A DNA stretch of 64,000 nucleotides from Gemmatimonadota bacterium (lineage in GTDB: Bacteria; Latescibacterota; UBA2968; UBA8231): NCBI GenBank assembly GCA_009841115.1, contig VXML01000024.1, positions 66,249 to 130,248 of the forward strand, in the 5' to 3' direction. The notes below the pieces were generated by a model. It saw nothing but the letters and a program-made list of their open reading frames with translations, ran no database searches and had not been told where the DNA came from. Positions 1 through 9,037 of the stretch are shown piece after piece. Both the position numbers and the translations under genes were made by a program. Positions within the stretch are counted from its first letter, which is position 1. Each line of letters opens with the position of its first letter.

Positions 1-348
1 TGCGTTTTTCTGCTGCTCATTTTCTTCATGGTCACCACGGTTTTCAAGCAGCCCTACAGTCTGCAGGTGGAGTTGCCCCAGGCCCGTCAGGCTACCATCG
101 TCGAAGAGAAGAAATTGGTGGCCTCGATCGACAAGTCGGGTGCCATGGAACTAAACCGCCAGCTAGTGAGTATGGCAAAACTTCCAGCGCTGCTCGCCCG
201 CGAGAAAGAGACGACCCGCAGTTTGACGTTGATCATTCGCACGGACAAGAAGACCCGGCACGGTCTTGTGCTCGAGGTCATGGAGATTGCCAAGCGGCTC
301 GACGTCGATAAGGTCGTTTTGGCCACCGAAGAGGAGAAGGAACTCTGA
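1..348 (+). CDS. ExbD/TolR-type biopolymer transport protein, 5'-truncated by window edge
   Basis: Frame open from base 1 (CVFLLLIFFMVTTVFKQPYSLQVELPQA...) with TM segment followed by a periplasmic domain with an ExbD-like IRTDKKTRHGLVLEVMEIAKRL pattern. Confidence 0.75.
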   Translation, partial: CVFLLLIFFMVTTVFKQPYSLQVELPQARQATIVEEKKLVASIDKSGAMELNRQLVSMAKLPALLAREKETTRSLTLIIRTDKKTRHGLVLEVMEIAKRLDVDKVVLATEEEKEL

Positions 349-380
349 GCAACTTCTGAAGCGACCGCTAGGAAACTCCC

Positions 381-1127
381 ATGCGCTATCTCGTCTCTAC
401 TCTCTGTCTAGTCCTGACCGCTTCTTCCGCTCCCGCCGAGGATGCGCTGCCGCACCACACCATCCTCCGCGCCGCCGGGCCTATCGCCGTGGACGGCCAC
501 CTCGACGAGCCTTCCTGGGAGGCCGCCCAAGTCATCGATCAATTCGTCTTTCCTTGGTGGACTGAAGGAGCCAAGGATCGCACCGAAGCCCGCTTGTTGT
601 GGGACGACGTGCATCTGTACGTCGCCTTCACTGCGCACGACCCGCACATTTCGGCCACCTTGACCGAGCGCGACAGTCCAGTGTCGCGCGACGATTGCGT
701 CGAGGTGTTCATCGCTCCAGACACCAGCCAAGTCACCAGCTATTTCAACTTTGAATTCAACGCCTTGGGCACGATTCTGGACCGCTCGCCGCACGCTGAT
801 CGTTCGTCTGCATGGAACGGCGAGGGCGTGCAGGTGGCCATCGACATTCAAGGTACACTCAACCAGGAGACGGATCAGGATACGCTCTGGACTGCTGAGA
901 TCGCCCTTCCCTTTGCCGTTTTCGCTCCATACGCCCCCAACCTGCCCCCGACCGCCGCCGATGTGTGGCGTCTCAACCTGTACCGCACGGGTGGCGCAGT
1001 TAATCTGCAATACATCACTTGGTCCAATACCTTGACGCCCAAGCCGCAATTCCACGCGCCCGAGCGCTTTGGGGTGGTGCATTTCGATAGCCGGCCGGTA
1101 TTGAGTCTGCAAGACGAAGCCGAGTAG
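381..1127 (+). CDS. Secreted CBM9-like carbohydrate-binding protein
   Basis: Signal peptide; IAVDGHLDEPSWEAA ... ARLLWDDVHLYVAFTAHDP ... DDCVEVFIAPD pattern typical of CBM9-like domains. Confidence 0.8.
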   Translation: MRYLVSTLCLVLTASSAPAEDALPHHTILRAAGPIAVDGHLDEPSWEAAQVIDQFVFPWWTEGAKDRTEARLLWDDVHLYVAFTAHDPHISATLTERDSPVSRDDCVEVFIAPDTSQVTSYFNFEFNALGTILDRSPHADRSSAWNGEGVQVAIDIQGTLNQETDQDTLWTAEIALPFAVFAPYAPNLPPTAADVWRLNLYRTGGAVNLQYITWSNTLTPKPQFHAPERFGVVHFDSRPVLSLQDEAE

Positions 1128-1143
1128 GAAGACGCGGCTAGCC

Positions 1144-2916
1144 GTGTCTTCATCAAATCGGGATTTCCGACGAACTACTGCTACAGTTATCTATCGCGTT
1201 CTACTGCTATTTGCGTTGTTCGCGTCCTGCGAATCCACAGATGCGCCGCTCGTCCTCTACGAGAGCCCGCATGGACTGGTGGCGCTAAAGGCGGCGCGGG
1301 TCGATTTCGCGGAAGAGAGTGAAGAGGCGGCTGCGGCGTGGGCGCACTTTGCTGCGGGCGAAGATTATCTCGACGAGGGTCGTTGCGGTGCTGCGGCTGA
1401 GAGCTATTTGCAGGCTGCGGCGCGGCGACCGTCTCCAGCAGTCTGGCTCAATGCGGGGGTTGCGCTGCTGTGCGATGGCGAGTATGAAAAGGCGGGGGAG
1501 GTGCTGGCAAAGGGGCTGGAAATTTCGGCGACACGAGCAGATGTGCAAGCCGCTTTGCTGGGCAATCTGGGCCAAGCTCATCAGCGCCTAGGGCGTCTCG
1601 ACTCGGCATTGGTGTCCTACCAAGACGCGGTAGCGCTGCACCGGCAGAGCGGCTTTGCCGCTGGCGAGGCCCAAGCGCTGGGCGATTTAGGTGCGGCCTA
1701 TTTCATGCAGGGCGATTTAGGGCAGGCGCTCAGCTTCCTAAAACAGGCGCGGGATGGGCATCGGCGGATCGGCGACCATCTTGGGCTGGCGCGAGACCTC
1801 GACCGCATTGGCACGGTTTACTTCGTCCGGGGTGCGGCGGATTCGGCACTGGCGATCTTCACAGAGGCACTCGCTTTCTACCGGGACAAGGGGTATCTGC
1901 GCGGCCAGGCCGGTGGCCTGACGAATATCGGCAACATCCACCTAGACGAAGGTCGGCTCGATTCGGCGCATTTTTACTTTTCCGCAGGACTGGACGTCCT
2001 CGAGCGCCTAGCCGACGACGCGGCCCGCGCAACTCAGCTAGCGCGGATTGGACAAATCTACCAGCAGCAGGACGATATAGAGGCCGCACTGGTCGCCTAT
2101 CGCGAGGCACTTTCTATACATCAGGCACAAGAAAAAGTGGCTAGCCAAGCCGAGACGCTCGACCGCATGGCGCGCATTTTTTTTCAACAGGGCCGTTTGG
2201 ATTCGGCACTGTCTGCGTACCAGTCGGCATTTGCGCTCTACCGGCGCTACGATAGCCATCCGGGCAAGCGGGCGCAGGCACTAGACCACATTGGCGATGT
2301 GCATCTGTACCAGGGTCGTTTGGATTCGGCGCTGTCCGCCTTTGAGGCGGCGCTGGAGATCTACGTTGCCCACGGCCATCCGCGCGGCCGGGCCGTCCAG
2401 TCGAGTAAGATCGGTCAAGTGCTGCAAAAGCAGGGACGGCTAGACGAGGCGATAGAAACCCATCGCGTGGCCTTGGCGCTGTACCGCGAATTCGATCTCT
2501 ATGCCGAGGGGGCGACCCAACTCGACTATATTGGCCATCTCTACTTCCGCCAGGGTAAAATCGACGAGGCGCTTGCCTCCTTTGAGAACGCTCTGCACGT
2601 CTTCACGCAGGCGGGCAACCGCCAAGGCGAGGCCGCGCAACTGAGCAATATCGGCAACATCTATTTTGAGCAGGGCCGCTTGGACGAGGCGCTTAAGGCA
2701 TTTGGCGATGCCCTGCACGTTTTTCAGTTGATCGGGCACCGACAAGGGGAGGCGCAGAGTTTGGGCAATATCGGGTTGGTATACCGCAGGAAGGGCGAGC
2801 AGGCGCAAGCGCTAGAGGCGTTGCAACAGGCGCGCGCTGCGTATGCCGAGATTGGGGTGCGGAGCGAGGGGCGGCGGACGGTGGAAGAGGCGATTGGGGC
2901 CATTGAGGGGCGTTGA
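1144..2916 (+). CDS. TPR-repeat lipoprotein
   Basis: Lipobox-like LFALFASC; many TPR units (GRLDSALSAYQ.., NIGNIYFEQGRLDEAL). Start uncertain (GTG). Confidence 0.8.
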   Translation: MSSSNRDFRRTTATVIYRVLLLFALFASCESTDAPLVLYESPHGLVALKAARVDFAEESEEAAAAWAHFAAGEDYLDEGRCGAAAESYLQAAARRPSPAVWLNAGVALLCDGEYEKAGEVLAKGLEISATRADVQAALLGNLGQAHQRLGRLDSALVSYQDAVALHRQSGFAAGEAQALGDLGAAYFMQGDLGQALSFLKQARDGHRRIGDHLGLARDLDRIGTVYFVRGAADSALAIFTEALAFYRDKGYLRGQAGGLTNIGNIHLDEGRLDSAHFYFSAGLDVLERLADDAARATQLARIGQIYQQQDDIEAALVAYREALSIHQAQEKVASQAETLDRMARIFFQQGRLDSALSAYQSAFALYRRYDSHPGKRAQALDHIGDVHLYQGRLDSALSAFEAALEIYVAHGHPRGRAVQSSKIGQVLQKQGRLDEAIETHRVALALYREFDLYAEGATQLDYIGHLYFRQGKIDEALASFENALHVFTQAGNRQGEAAQLSNIGNIYFEQGRLDEALKAFGDALHVFQLIGHRQGEAQSLGNIGLVYRRKGEQAQALEALQQARAAYAEIGVRSEGRRTVEEAIGAIEGR

Positions 2917-3039
2917 ATTGACATGGGTGATTAATGTAGCCATATTACTTAATTTTTACACCCGCACACTGCTTGCCGTTGCGGAATACACAAACCCTTC
3001 AGGGACGACGTTTGACGGCCTGCCCCGATTTACAGGGGA

Positions 3040-3603
3040 TTGAAACGTCAAAGTTTCAACCGCATCGTCGGCCGCGTGATAAATATGCAAGTATTAATTC
3101 TCTTTCTACTCATGGCCTTGCCTTTGGCTTGTTTTGCGGCTGAAAAGGACGAGGTTAAGGACGACACCGAGGACGTGCTCGTCTTGCATTCCGGCGAGGT
3201 GTATCAAGGGGTTATCTTGGAACGCTCGCCTGGGCGTATCTTATTTAGTACCCGTCAATACGAGGTGCGTGCCATAGACCCGTCTGAGGTTAGATTGCAC
3301 CGCTTGGATAGGTCGGCGGCTAGGGAATATAATAGTAAGTCAACGATAGGGGTCCTCGCGGCGTTGACAGCCTATTTCATGTCACCCCTTTTATTAGAGG
3401 ATAATCCTGAAACCGGCGAGCCCGATCGTAAAACTCGACTGGGCATCAGTTCAGGTGCCTTTTTCCTTGTGCATGCGGCCATCAGGGCGAGCGCGTATAA
3501 GCCTTCGCGCAAGGAGCATAGAGAGCGTTATATGGAGCAGACCCAGATTCAGTTGGGCGCGTCTCCAAGCGGCGCGAATATGAGGATTGTATTCCGCTTC
3601 TAA
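3040..3603 (+). CDS. Hypothetical exported protein
   Basis: Signal-peptide-like N-terminus (VLILFLLMALPLACFA) and short beta-rich domain VLVLHSGEVYQGVILERSPGRILFSTRQYEVRAI. Confidence 0.5.
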   Translation: MKRQSFNRIVGRVINMQVLILFLLMALPLACFAAEKDEVKDDTEDVLVLHSGEVYQGVILERSPGRILFSTRQYEVRAIDPSEVRLHRLDRSAAREYNSKSTIGVLAALTAYFMSPLLLEDNPETGEPDRKTRLGISSGAFFLVHAAIRASAYKPSRKEHRERYMEQTQIQLGASPSGANMRIVFRF

Positions 3604-3900
3604 TGAAGTCGGATCTACATCTACTGGGATAGGCGTGGCTCGCACCCCTGCTTACCCCTGCTACATTCAACAGGCCGAGTCGGGCCGTTTCTGTGCATTA
3701 TCATCCTCGTACTGATGAGCGCCATCAACGCTCGAGCGGGTGCGCCTCAGCACTTTGCGACCATCTACGGGTTGAAAGATCGTACGCGTACCAACAGCGG
3801 AAAAGACGGAAAATGCTTGTTGGCCTCGCAAACGCTAATCCCAACTAGGACTGACTGCTACGCACATAAACGCTGCTAGTAGTAGTGGTGAAAGTGGGTA

Positions 3901-6150
3901 CTAGGGCGAATGAGTGCGGGCAGAGGAGAGGGAGAGGCGGTTGAGGTGGATTGGGATGAGTGCGGCGTCCCCTTCACGGATGTGGACGATCTGGTCCATG
4001 GCGAGGTTGGAGAAGCGCTGCTTTTGGCCCGTTGTCGGCCAGGTAACTTCCACAAAAAGAAGCGTATCGGCGCGGCCTAAACCAATCTCCTGTTGCAGAC
4101 TCGACGCGCCGAAGCTGCCACCTGAGCCGACGGTAGTGTAGATGTCGCGGACGGTGCCCTCTTCGCGGATGCGTACTTGGATGCGGGCACCCAAGGCGTC
4201 TCTGTTGGACTGGACGCCTTCGAGGCGAAGGGTGAGCCAGCGATGGCCGTGGCCGGGATTTTCAAACAGGACATTCTGGTAGAAGTCGCCGTCGTAGGCC
4301 CCGCCTAAGACGATGTAGATGTCTTGGTCGCCGTCGTTGTCGATGTCGGCGAAGGAGACCCCGTGGCCTTTTTGGATGTGGCCGAAGCCGCCGGAGAAGG
4401 TCGCCTCTTCAAAGCGCTGCCCGCCGATGTTGCGCATCATGCGGTTGGGGAGCAATGAGCGCAGGTCGGGGTTGCCGGTGCCGATATAGCAGTCGAGGAA
4501 GCCGTCGTTGTCGAGGTCGCCGTAATTGGCCCCCATAGCTAGGATGATCCCGTCCATCCCGACCTGTACCGTTATATCGGCGAAAGTGCCATCTCCCCGA
4601 TTCTGGTAGAAGCGGGGCCTTGCTGCGGACGAGGGCTGACCTAGATAGACCTCGGCGATGTCATCGGGGTCTTTGCTGTGGTAGCCGGCGGCGAAGAGGT
4701 CGAGGTCGCCGTCGTTGTCGTAGTCCCAAAACCAAGTGGGGAACGATCCCTGCGGCTCGGCGACGCCAGCTTCTGCGGTCGCATCGGCAAAAGGTTTCCG
4801 CGGTCCCTCGTTGCGGTAGAGGACGTTGTCTTGGCCGAGGCGGGAGAGATAGAGGTCGGGATCGCCGTCGTTGTCGTAGTCTCCCCAAGTTACGCCTTTG
4901 ACAAAGCCGATGTTGTCTATGCTCAGTTCGGGAGCGACATCGGCGAAGGTGCCGTCGCCTTGGTTTTGGTAGAGTTGGCAGGGGTGCCGCTCCCAAGCGT
5001 CGGACTCGTTGCCGACGTAGAGGTCGAGGTCGCCGTCGTTGTCGTAGTCGCTCCAAGCAGCCGAGTGGGTGGGGTGAAAGGCGAGGAGGCCGGCCGCTTC
5101 GGTTGCATCGGCGAAGGTGCCGCCGTTGTTGCGCAGCAGGGAGTTGGGGTGGTGGCCCAAGTCGGCGAGCCAAGCCCCGCGCAGCACGAGGATGTCGCGG
5201 TGGCCGTCGTTGTCGTAGTCCGCTTGGCAGATGTTGAGGCCGCCGACTTGGCCGGTGAGGCCAGCTTGCTCGGTGTGCTCGGCAAAGGTGCCGTCGCCTT
5301 GGTTGCGGAAGTAGCGAAGCTGGTCGTCTAGGCCCCAAGAAGAGGCGACGACGTCGAGATAGCCGTCGTTGTCGAAATCATCGACGATGCTGCCGCCGGA
5401 CAGGGCGACTACGTCCAAGCCTAGGCCCGGTGCTCGGTCCGCAAAACGCCCGATGGCACTGGAGTCGGCGAAGCAATCCGGGGAGATGAGCCACTCGGGC
5501 GGGACGGCGTGGGGGTACTGGCCGAGGGTCATGTAGGCGATGTTGAGCAGCCAGCGGGCGCTCAAGTCGTCCGGGTTTTCGTGCAGGGCCGCTGTGTACT
5601 GTTCAATGGCGGCCTGCGAGCCTTCTTGCAGGGTGTGGATCCCCTCGCCTTGGATGGGCAGCAAACAGGAGGCGATGGTGTGGTTGAGCAGGCAGTTTTC
5701 CTGCTCGCCGAGGCGCAGGTAGGCGAGGCCCAGCCGGTCGCGGACGCGCGTGCGGAGGCTGGGAGGCAGATTTTGCGCTTGCAGGATGTGCAGTTCGGCG
5801 ATGGCCTCGCGCGTCTGGCCGGCGCGCAGAAGCTGGATGGCCAATTCGAGGCGCAGTGCTTGTTGGCGATTGTGATTTTGCGCGTTGGCTAGCTGCTCGC
5901 GCAGGTAGGCGGCGCTGGCGGCGTTCATGTTCAGGGTGTTGAGGTTGGTGGGGACTTGGGCGCGGACTTCGCTGGCGAGCTGCCGCAGGCGAGCGGCCAT
6001 GCGCTCGGAAGTGGATAACTGGGCTTGGGAGGGCGCTGGAAAAAGCGCGAGGAGGAGTAAGACGATTGGGATCATAAACGCGCCTTCAAGAATAACACAA
6101 TTGACAACATAAGCGTCATTTGTTATCACTAACAACTTAATGCGCTTCAA
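3901..6150 (-). CDS. CRTAC1 family protein (TPR + FG-GAP/VCBS repeats + ASPIC/UnbV C-terminus)
   Basis: Repeated DYDNDGDLDLYV/ FADIDNDGDQDIYI; C-terminal LGRADTLLFVEVTWPTTGQKQRFSNLAMDQIVHIREG (ASPIC/UnbV). Confidence 0.85.
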   Translation of the reverse strand: MKRIKLLVITNDAYVVNCVILEGAFMIPIVLLLLALFPAPSQAQLSTSERMAARLRQLASEVRAQVPTNLNTLNMNAASAAYLREQLANAQNHNRQQALRLELAIQLLRAGQTREAIAELHILQAQNLPPSLRTRVRDRLGLAYLRLGEQENCLLNHTIASCLLPIQGEGIHTLQEGSQAAIEQYTAALHENPDDLSARWLLNIAYMTLGQYPHAVPPEWLISPDCFADSSAIGRFADRAPGLGLDVVALSGGSIVDDFDNDGYLDVVASSWGLDDQLRYFRNQGDGTFAEHTEQAGLTGQVGGLNICQADYDNDGHRDILVLRGAWLADLGHHPNSLLRNNGGTFADATEAAGLLAFHPTHSAAWSDYDNDGDLDLYVGNESDAWERHPCQLYQNQGDGTFADVAPELSIDNIGFVKGVTWGDYDNDGDPDLYLSRLGQDNVLYRNEGPRKPFADATAEAGVAEPQGSFPTWFWDYDNDGDLDLFAAGYHSKDPDDIAEVYLGQPSSAARPRFYQNRGDGTFADITVQVGMDGIILAMGANYGDLDNDGFLDCYIGTGNPDLRSLLPNRMMRNIGGQRFEEATFSGGFGHIQKGHGVSFADIDNDGDQDIYIVLGGAYDGDFYQNVLFENPGHGHRWLTLRLEGVQSNRDALGARIQVRIREEGTVRDIYTTVGSGGSFGASSLQQEIGLGRADTLLFVEVTWPTTGQKQRFSNLAMDQIVHIREGDAALIPIHLNRLSLSSARTHSP

Positions 6151-6227
6151 AGAGTGTTCTGAAGTGCATTGGCACGAGCATTTTATTTATCGAATCAACC
6201 CCCATTCTAACGAGAGGGAGATAAGTC

Positions 6228-7172
6228 ATGAGGAAACTATTGACGCTTAGTGTGGCCGTATCGCTCTTGGGCCTGAGTTCGCCTTCTTCGGCGCATGTGC
6301 CTGAGGGGCTGATCTTGGGCGTCTGGCAGTGGCCCACGTCGCATCTGCCGGTGATGGATGGCGATATTTCCGAGTGGGACGTAGTGCCCGACAACTTGTG
6401 GCTCACGCCGTTCAGCGAATTCAACGGCGAGCTTCTGCACGTGGTGGTGGCCGGCGAAGTTGGGGCTGAGGTTAATACCGCGGATTTGAATTTCCGCTGG
6501 ACCTCGGGCTGGAACGACGAGCTGGATCGCCTCTACTTCGTCTATGACCGCTTCGACGATCTATGGGATCGCGATGCCGGCGGCATAGGTGGCGCTGGCG
6601 GCGACGACAGCTTTGAGATCAACCTCGATGCTAATCACGGCGGCGATGTCTCGTGGTTCGGAGCCGACGATTTCGACACCGAGGAAGAAGTGCTGCGCAA
6701 TCGGGGCCGCCTCAATCAGATGAGCCACTATCGCTGGCCGCCGATGGAGCCGATTGGCTGGAACTGGCTTTGGGCCTCAAGCGCTACTTGGCACGACGTC
6801 GAGCCTTATTCGTGTTGCCCCAACTCCTTCAATCTCAACGGTGCGCACGCCACTGAGGCGACCTTTCAGGTCGAGTGGTGGACCGTAGGCTGGGATGACT
6901 TCGATCACGCGTCGCCCGAAAACAGCGTCCAGCACGACTTTGGCGAAAACGACATCATCGGTCTGGGCATCTCGATCATCGACAACGATGTAGGCACCGA
7001 CAACGACACCGACCGCCGCTTTGCTGCTTGGCGCATGGGCGGCGCGCGTTGCGGCAATGGCGATGGCAAGTGCATCACCGACTTCATCTTGCTACCGGCG
7101 CAGATGGATCTTTTGCCAACCGCTGTCGAGAACGATAGCTGGGGCCACATCAAGGCTTCATACATGCAGTAG
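6228..7172 (+). CDS. Secreted CBM9/DOMON-like protein, paralog A of the DGDISEWD family
   Basis: Signal peptide ..SSPSSAHVPEG; DGDISEWD; DDSFEINLDANHGGD; C-term SWGHIKASYMQ. Resembles 32364-33257 and 53678-54574. Confidence 0.65.
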   Translation: MRKLLTLSVAVSLLGLSSPSSAHVPEGLILGVWQWPTSHLPVMDGDISEWDVVPDNLWLTPFSEFNGELLHVVVAGEVGAEVNTADLNFRWTSGWNDELDRLYFVYDRFDDLWDRDAGGIGGAGGDDSFEINLDANHGGDVSWFGADDFDTEEEVLRNRGRLNQMSHYRWPPMEPIGWNWLWASSATWHDVEPYSCCPNSFNLNGAHATEATFQVEWWTVGWDDFDHASPENSVQHDFGENDIIGLGISIIDNDVGTDNDTDRRFAAWRMGGARCGNGDGKCITDFILLPAQMDLLPTAVENDSWGHIKASYMQ

Positions 7173-7201
7173 CTGGCCCGGTAGTTTGCGGGTTTGACTT
7201 G

Positions 7202-7240
7202 GGGAGGTGGATCGATTGTGATCTGCCTCCCTCGTTTTTT
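7202..7240 (+). terminator. Hairpin terminator downstream of paralog A
   Basis: gggaggtggatc (7202-7213) / gatctgcctccc (7220-7231), 12-bp stem with two G-T wobbles, followed by gtttttt. Confidence 0.8.
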
Positions 7241-7247
7241 AAGATGC

Positions 7248-7314
7248 CATTTCGACAAACTCAATGGTCGGACACTGAAGCTCGCCCAAGTAGGCCACTG
7301 AGCTTGTCGAAGTG
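7248..7314. repeat. REP-like imperfect inverted repeat (TTCGACAARCTCARTG core)
   Basis: catttcgacaaactcaatggtc (7248-7269) and ggccactgagcttgtcgaagtg (7293-7314); 22-nt arms, 4 differences, all compatible with G-U pairing. Confidence 0.7.
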
Positions 7315-7345
7315 GCCGGTTCAGAATCGGTCTAATTAGGGTATT

Positions 7346-9016
7346 ATGACGCGGAGAAAAGTTCTCGCCCTGTTAGCGTTTTTCGCTGGCATTAGCACTG
7401 TGTATGCCCTCGCCGAGCGGCAGGCGCAGAGGATGCAGGCGACAGAGGCAGAGCTGAGTATCGACTGGGATGCGGTGGTTGACGACCCAGAGGAGCGGCT
7501 CGAGATCTCTTGGATGAGCATCCCGCGCTTTCCCACTGCGCGCGAGGGCACTTGGATCGAAAAGCGGCTCGAAGCGCGGTTCAACGTCGATTTCAAGCCG
7601 CTGTTTACCAGTCATTTTGCCTATATGCGGCGTCGGCCGTTGGTCTTTGCCGGCGGCAATGTGCCCGATTTGTTCTACGCCGGCGATCCAGTCGTGGTGC
7701 AAAAGGACGCCCACCACGGCTATGCGCTGCCCATTCCCTATGAGGTCATCCAAAAACACGCGCCCAACTATGTGCGCTATCTCAACGAGTACGCGCCCTC
7801 GGCGTGGCTCTACGCCTACTGGAAGGGGGCCAATTACGGTATTCCCACTTGGGGCAGTAGCCTCGGCTATCCTGTGCCGGGGATCTGGAGGATGGACTGG
7901 CTGCGCAACGTCGGCATCGACAAGGTGCCGGAAAACCTCGACGAGATGTACACGGCGCTGTGGAAATTTCGCCACGAGGACCCGGATGGAAATGGGATAC
8001 AGGACACCTACGGCATGTGTCCCAATGCGCAGGCTTGGTTCAATGTCTTTGGCGCGGTCTTTGGGGCCTACGGGATCGTGCCGCACGGTTGGATGCTGCG
8101 CGACGGCGAGGTTGTGTGGGGCGGGACTCGGCCCGAGGCCAAAGAGATCTTGGGCCTTTTGCGCAAGTGGTACGCCGACGGGCTGATTGACCCCGACTTT
8201 GCGATCGGCCAAATCAAGAGCAGCCCAATACCCTACCAGAAATTCGTCAGCGGCAAGACGGGATACCTCTTCAGCCACGGCGGCTATAGCAGCTTTGACC
8301 AGTACAACAAGGCGTCGTTGGTATCGGTCATTGCCGAGTTGCAGCCGGGTGCTGAGGTGGTGGTCGGGCCGTTTCCAACCGGCCCAGAAGGCATCCGCGG
8401 GGCGCGGGTGTGGAGCACGGCCGCCCATGTCTTTGTCTTCGGTAAGCAGGTAGCGGCCGCGCCTGAGAAGGTGGTGCGGATGCTCAAAATTTTCGAGGCG
8501 CTAGCGGTTGAGGAAAAGCTCTTTGTGGAGGTGCGGATGGGCCAGCGGGGCGTGCATTGGGAGTTCGACGCTGAGCGCGGCCTGTACTATCTGCCGCCCT
8601 ACGACGACCGCAACGTTGCCAACAAGCATCTTATCGTGTTGAACGTCGATGGCCCGGGTGGATTTTTCGCGCCCTGTGGGGTCCGGCCCGCCATTGCCGA
8701 CAAGTACCTGCCAACGGCCATGCTGCGACACCGCGAGCGCTATCAGCGCACCGAGTGGGCGCAGGCCGGCCTGTTCGGCAAGCCGGACGTGGTGCCTTCG
8801 TCGATCAAGCACTTGCGCGATTTGCGCAATTTGCAGATGACGGTTTACGCCGAGATCGTGCGCGGCGAGCGCGACCTTGACTATTTTGACGATTTTGTGG
8901 CCGAATGGACGGAACGGGGCGGGGCGGAGATGACCCAAGAGGCGCGGGAAATCTACAAGGTGCGCGAGGAGATTTACCGGAAGGTAGGGGTGGTGCAGAG
9001 ATTTACCGGAAGGTAG
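7346..9016 (+). CDS. Extracellular solute-binding protein, LplA-type (carbohydrate ABC transporter)
   Basis: DEMYTALWKFRHEDPDGNGIQDTYGM, typical LplA-like SBP; N-terminal TM/signal. Confidence 0.75.
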   Translation: MTRRKVLALLAFFAGISTVYALAERQAQRMQATEAELSIDWDAVVDDPEERLEISWMSIPRFPTAREGTWIEKRLEARFNVDFKPLFTSHFAYMRRRPLVFAGGNVPDLFYAGDPVVVQKDAHHGYALPIPYEVIQKHAPNYVRYLNEYAPSAWLYAYWKGANYGIPTWGSSLGYPVPGIWRMDWLRNVGIDKVPENLDEMYTALWKFRHEDPDGNGIQDTYGMCPNAQAWFNVFGAVFGAYGIVPHGWMLRDGEVVWGGTRPEAKEILGLLRKWYADGLIDPDFAIGQIKSSPIPYQKFVSGKTGYLFSHGGYSSFDQYNKASLVSVIAELQPGAEVVVGPFPTGPEGIRGARVWSTAAHVFVFGKQVAAAPEKVVRMLKIFEALAVEEKLFVEVRMGQRGVHWEFDAERGLYYLPPYDDRNVANKHLIVLNVDGPGGFFAPCGVRPAIADKYLPTAMLRHRERYQRTEWAQAGLFGKPDVVPSSIKHLRDLRNLQMTVYAEIVRGERDLDYFDDFVAEWTERGGAEMTQEAREIYKVREEIYRKVGVVQRFTGR

Positions 9017-9027
9017 GAGTGGTGCAA
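8970..9027 (+). repeat. 29-bp tandem duplication at the SBP 3' end
   Basis: agatttaccggaaggtaggggtggtgcag immediately followed by agatttaccggaaggtaggagtggtgcaa; offset 29 nt. Confidence 0.85.
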
Positions 9028-9037
9028 TAGGGGCGTC

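Noticed and set aside
3604-3900. Possible small gene or transposon remnant in the gap before the CRTAC1 gene
   Set aside because: No supported ORF, inverted repeat or recognisable motif found by eye.
4661-5338. Long overlapping antisense/alternate-frame ORFs (arginine/proline-rich) within the CRTAC1 gene
   Set aside because: Low-complexity translations arising from GC-rich repeated DYDNDGD codons; the 749-aa minus-strand frame explains the region.
4320-5380. Repeated gtcgtcgttgtcgtagtc blocks looking like a repeat array/CRISPR
   Set aside because: They are codons of VCBS calcium-binding repeats (DYDNDGD) at protein-domain spacing, inside an intact ORF.
7373-8428. 351-aa minus-strand ORF opposite the SBP gene
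   Set aside because: Shadow ORF of a recognisable LplA-type protein.
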